The notes below the pieces were generated by a model. That model made no database searches, was not told where the DNA came from, and was given only the letters and a program-made list of their open reading frames with translations. Shown here piece by piece: positions 17,133-19,196 of a DNA stretch of 19,196 nucleotides. This stretch comes from Alphaproteobacteria bacterium (GTDB lineage Bacteria > Pseudomonadota > Alphaproteobacteria > CACIAM-22H2), in the NCBI GenBank assembly GCA_016869915.1, contig VGDA01000017.1, positions 1 through 19,196 of the forward strand, read 5' to 3'. The position numbers and the translations under genes are program-made. The stretch's first letter is position 1, and each line of letters opens with the position of its first letter.

Positions 17133-18737
17133 ATGACCGTCCTGCGATCCGCCATCGACACGCGTAGCGACGCCTTCCGGGCGAACGCCGACGCCATGCG
17201 CGCCGCTGTCGCCGACCTGCAGGCGAAAGTCGCCGAGGCGGCGCTGGGCGGCGGCGCCACCGCGCGCGACAGGCACGTCGCGCGCGGCAAGCTCCTGCCG
17301 CGCGAGCGCATCCGGCTCCTGCTCGATCCCGGCTCGCCCTTCCTAGAGCTGTCGCAGCTGGCTGGACACGGCATGTACGGCGAGGGCGTCGCCGGCGCCG
17401 GCATCATCACCGGCATCGGCCGCGTCGGCGGCAGGGAATGCGTCGTCGTGTGCAACGACGCGACCGTCAAGGGCGGCACCTACTTCCCGATGACGGTGAA
17501 GAAGCACCTGCGCGCGCAGGAGATCGCGCGGGAGAACGCGCTGCCCTGCATCTACCTCGTCGATTCCGGTGGCGCCAACCTGCCCAGCCAGGACGAGGTC
17601 TTCCCCGACCGCGACCATTTCGGGCGCATCTTCTACAACCAGGCCACGATGTCGGCCGCCGGCATCCCGCAGATCGCGGTGGTGATGGGAAGCTGCACCG
17701 CGGGCGGCGCCTATGTCCCCGCGATGTCCGACGAGGCCATCATCGTGAAGGGGCAGGGGACGATCTTCCTCGGCGGGCCGCCGCTGGTGAAGGCCGCGAC
17801 CGGCGAGGTGGTCTCCGCGGAGGAGCTCGGCGGCGCCGAGGTCCATGCCCGCGTCTCAGGAGTCGCGGACCACATGGCGCGCGACGACGCGCATGCCCTC
17901 GCGCTCGCGCGCCGCTGCATCGCCAACCTCGCCCCGCCCTCGCGCCGCGCGCTGGCCGAGGCGCCCCGCGACCCGCTCCTCGACCCGGCGGAGCTGCACG
18001 GCGTCGTGCCGCCCGACCTGCGCCACCCCTACGACGCGCGCGAGATCGTCGCGCGCATCGTCGACGGCTCCGCGCTCGACGAGTTCAAGCCGCTCTACGG
18101 CACGACCATCGTCACAGGCTTCGCGCGCATCTGGGGGCATGCCGTCGGCATCGTCGCCAACAACGGCATCCTGTTCTCCGAGTCCGCGCTCAAGGCGGCG
18201 CATTTCATCGAACTCTGCGCGCAGCGCGGAACCCCGCTCGTGTTCCTGCAAAACATCTCGGGCTTCATGGTCGGGCGGAAATACGAGAGCGGCGGCATCG
18301 CCAAGGATGGCGCCAAGCTCGTCATGGCCGTGTCCTGCGCGCGCGTCCCGAAGTTCACGGTGATCGTCGGCGGCAGCTTCGGCGCCGGCAACTACGGCAT
18401 GTGCGGCCGCGCCTTCGGGCCGCGCTTCCTGTGGATGTGGCCCAATGCCCGCATCTCCGTCATGGGCGGCGAGCAGGCGGCCTCGGTGCTGGCGACCATC
18501 CGCCGCGACGCGATGGCGGCGCAGGGCAAGGCCTGGAGCGCGGAGGCCGAGGACGACTTCAAGCGCCCGATCCGCGACCAGTACGAGCAGCAGGGCCATC
18601 CGTACTACGCGACGGCCAGGCTCTGGGACGACGGGATCGTCGATCCCGCGCAGACGCGCATGGTGCTCGGGCTCGGCCTGTCGGCGGCGGCCAACGCCCC
18701 GGTCGAGCCCACGCGCTTCGGCGTGTTCAGGATGTGA
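17133..18737 (+). CDS. mccB: Methylcrotonoyl-CoA carboxylase, beta (carboxyltransferase) subunit
   Basis: This subunit transfers CO2 from biotin on MccA to 3-methylcrotonyl-CoA, giving 3-methylglutaconyl-CoA in leucine degradation. The 534-residue length is typical. DSGGANLPSQDEVFPDRDHF (144-163) and MGSCTAGGAYVPAMSDE (185-201) mark the N-half. FGAGNYGMCGRAFGPRF and SVMGGEQAASVLATI mark the C-half; GANLP with QDEVFPD, and GGEQAA, distinguish MccB from PccB. The ATG at 17133 has AACGGGAA just upstream, and 51 bases of C-rich sequence separate it from the mscS-type gene. liuC follows after seven bases. This order (mccB then hydratase, then usually mccA and lyase) is the standard liu arrangement, although the isovaleryl-CoA dehydrogenase gene is about 4 kb away instead of adjacent. 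Confidence 0.96.
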   Translation: MTVLRSAIDTRSDAFRANADAMRAAVADLQAKVAEAALGGGATARDRHVARGKLLPRERIRLLLDPGSPFLELSQLAGHGMYGEGVAGAGIITGIGRVGGRECVVVCNDATVKGGTYFPMTVKKHLRAQEIARENALPCIYLVDSGGANLPSQDEVFPDRDHFGRIFYNQATMSAAGIPQIAVVMGSCTAGGAYVPAMSDEAIIVKGQGTIFLGGPPLVKAATGEVVSAEELGGAEVHARVSGVADHMARDDAHALALARRCIANLAPPSRRALAEAPRDPLLDPAELHGVVPPDLRHPYDAREIVARIVDGSALDEFKPLYGTTIVTGFARIWGHAVGIVANNGILFSESALKAAHFIELCAQRGTPLVFLQNISGFMVGRKYESGGIAKDGAKLVMAVSCARVPKFTVIVGGSFGAGNYGMCGRAFGPRFLWMWPNARISVMGGEQAASVLATIRRDAMAAQGKAWSAEAEDDFKRPIRDQYEQQGHPYYATARLWDDGIVDPAQTRMVLGLGLSAAANAPVEPTRFGVFRM

Positions 18738-18744
18738 GGCGACG

Positions 18745-19196
18745 ATGGCCGGTTCGCTCCGGATCGAGGATGGCGGGAAGGGCGTCGCGCGCGTCGTGCT
18801 CGACCGCCCCGAACTCCACAACGCCTTCGACGACGCGCTGATCGCGTCGCTGACCGAGGCGCTGCTGCGCCTCGAGGGCGATCCGGCAATTCGCGTCGTC
18901 GTCCTCGCGGGCGAGGGCAGGAGCTTCTCCGCCGGAGCCGACCTCAACTGGATGAAGCGCATGGCGCTCTATTCGGAGGAGGAGAACCGCAGGGACGCGG
19001 AGGCGCTTGCCCGCCTGATGCGCACCCTCGACCGCCTCGCCAAGCCGACCATCGCCGCCGTGCATGGCCCCGCGATCGCCGGCGGCTGCGGGCTCGTGGC
19101 GTGCTGCGACATCGCGATCGCGTCGGAGCGCGCCAGCTTCTCGATCTCCGAGGTCAGGCTCGGCCTGATCCCTGCCGTTATCAGCCCCTACGTCGT
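18745..19196 (+). CDS. liuC: Methylglutaconyl-CoA hydratase (enoyl-CoA hydratase family), 3' end outside the window
   Basis: A crotonase-fold enzyme that would hydrate 3-methylglutaconyl-CoA to HMG-CoA. The first 150 residues are present and the frame is open at the window end. RSFSAGADLNWMKRM (59-73) supplies the first oxyanion strand and HGPAIAGGCGLVACCD (107-122) the second. SEVRLGLIPAVISPYV (135-150) is typical of LiuC and includes Glu136 at the position of the second catalytic Glu. The other catalytic Glu of classical hydratases lies in GGGCEL; here the segment is GGCGLV, with Gly, as I recall for LiuC proteins. ATG 18745 lies seven bases after mccB, with GAGGCGA before it. Adjacent mccB and upstream ivd make this assignment much stronger than a generic enoyl-CoA hydratase. 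Confidence 0.9.
   Translation, partial: MAGSLRIEDGGKGVARVVLDRPELHNAFDDALIASLTEALLRLEGDPAIRVVVLAGEGRSFSAGADLNWMKRMALYSEEENRRDAEALARLMRTLDRLAKPTIAAVHGPAIAGGCGLVACCDIAIASERASFSISEVRLGLIPAVISPYV

Noticed and set aside
14658..17276. Open frame of 872 codons on the minus strand opposite the mscS-type gene
   Set aside because: The composition (Arg/Gly/Asp/His-rich repeats) is typical of an antisense shadow; the plus-strand channel has clear motifs.

Overview
This is a very GC-rich bacterial chromosome segment; I did not count the exact base composition. It carries densely packed housekeeping and catabolic genes. The fused malic enzyme–phosphotransacetylase, the propionyl-CoA carboxylase pair, the leucine-degradation genes, LipB and the coding style fit an alphaproteobacterium, perhaps of the Rhodospirillales/Acetobacterales type. 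That placement is inferred from gene content and general familiarity, not from a search. I see no phage, insertion sequence, CRISPR array, toxin system or other mobile element.

Layout. The first 66 bases are the end of an upstream gene. A plus-strand group follows: pccB, a small two-helix membrane protein, pccA, and a small HEPN-like protein. These are joined by overlaps or gaps of a few bases, except that the start of the last is uncertain. The only minus-strand gene, lipB, converges on this group. A divergent gap of about 260 bp holds a tRNA-Leu(GAG). Next comes a tight plus-strand group: maeB (malic enzyme), mgtE (Mg2+ channel), a PaaI-type hotdog thioesterase and recQ. After it come a small DUF2322-like gene, isovaleryl-CoA dehydrogenase (ivd), a RidA-family protein, a short-chain dehydrogenase, a 2-hydroxychromene-2-carboxylate isomerase-like protein, a YbiO-like MscS channel, mccB (methylcrotonoyl-CoA carboxylase beta) and the start of a methylglutaconyl-CoA hydratase (liuC) that runs off the window.

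How the genes fit together. Ivd, MccB and LiuC catalyse successive steps of leucine breakdown (isovaleryl-CoA to 3-methylcrotonyl-CoA to 3-methylglutaconyl-CoA to HMG-CoA). The biotin-carrying MccA and HMG-CoA lyase are not in the window and would be expected just downstream. PccA and PccB carboxylate propionyl-CoA from valine, isoleucine and odd-chain acids. The resulting C4 acids could leave the TCA cycle through the malic enzyme. LipB supplies lipoate to the 2-oxoacid and branched-chain dehydrogenases. The region therefore leans towards branched-chain and short-chain acyl-CoA catabolism, with unrelated maintenance genes (recQ, mgtE, mscS) interspersed.

Most of the window is ordinary. The points that merit a second look are the HEPN-like protein behind pccA, the Lys/Ala-rich N-terminal tail on PccA, the RidA homologue lacking the canonical arginine, the liu genes split by unrelated genes, and several short inverted repeats at gene borders. 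I do not see a convincing undescribed multi-gene system.
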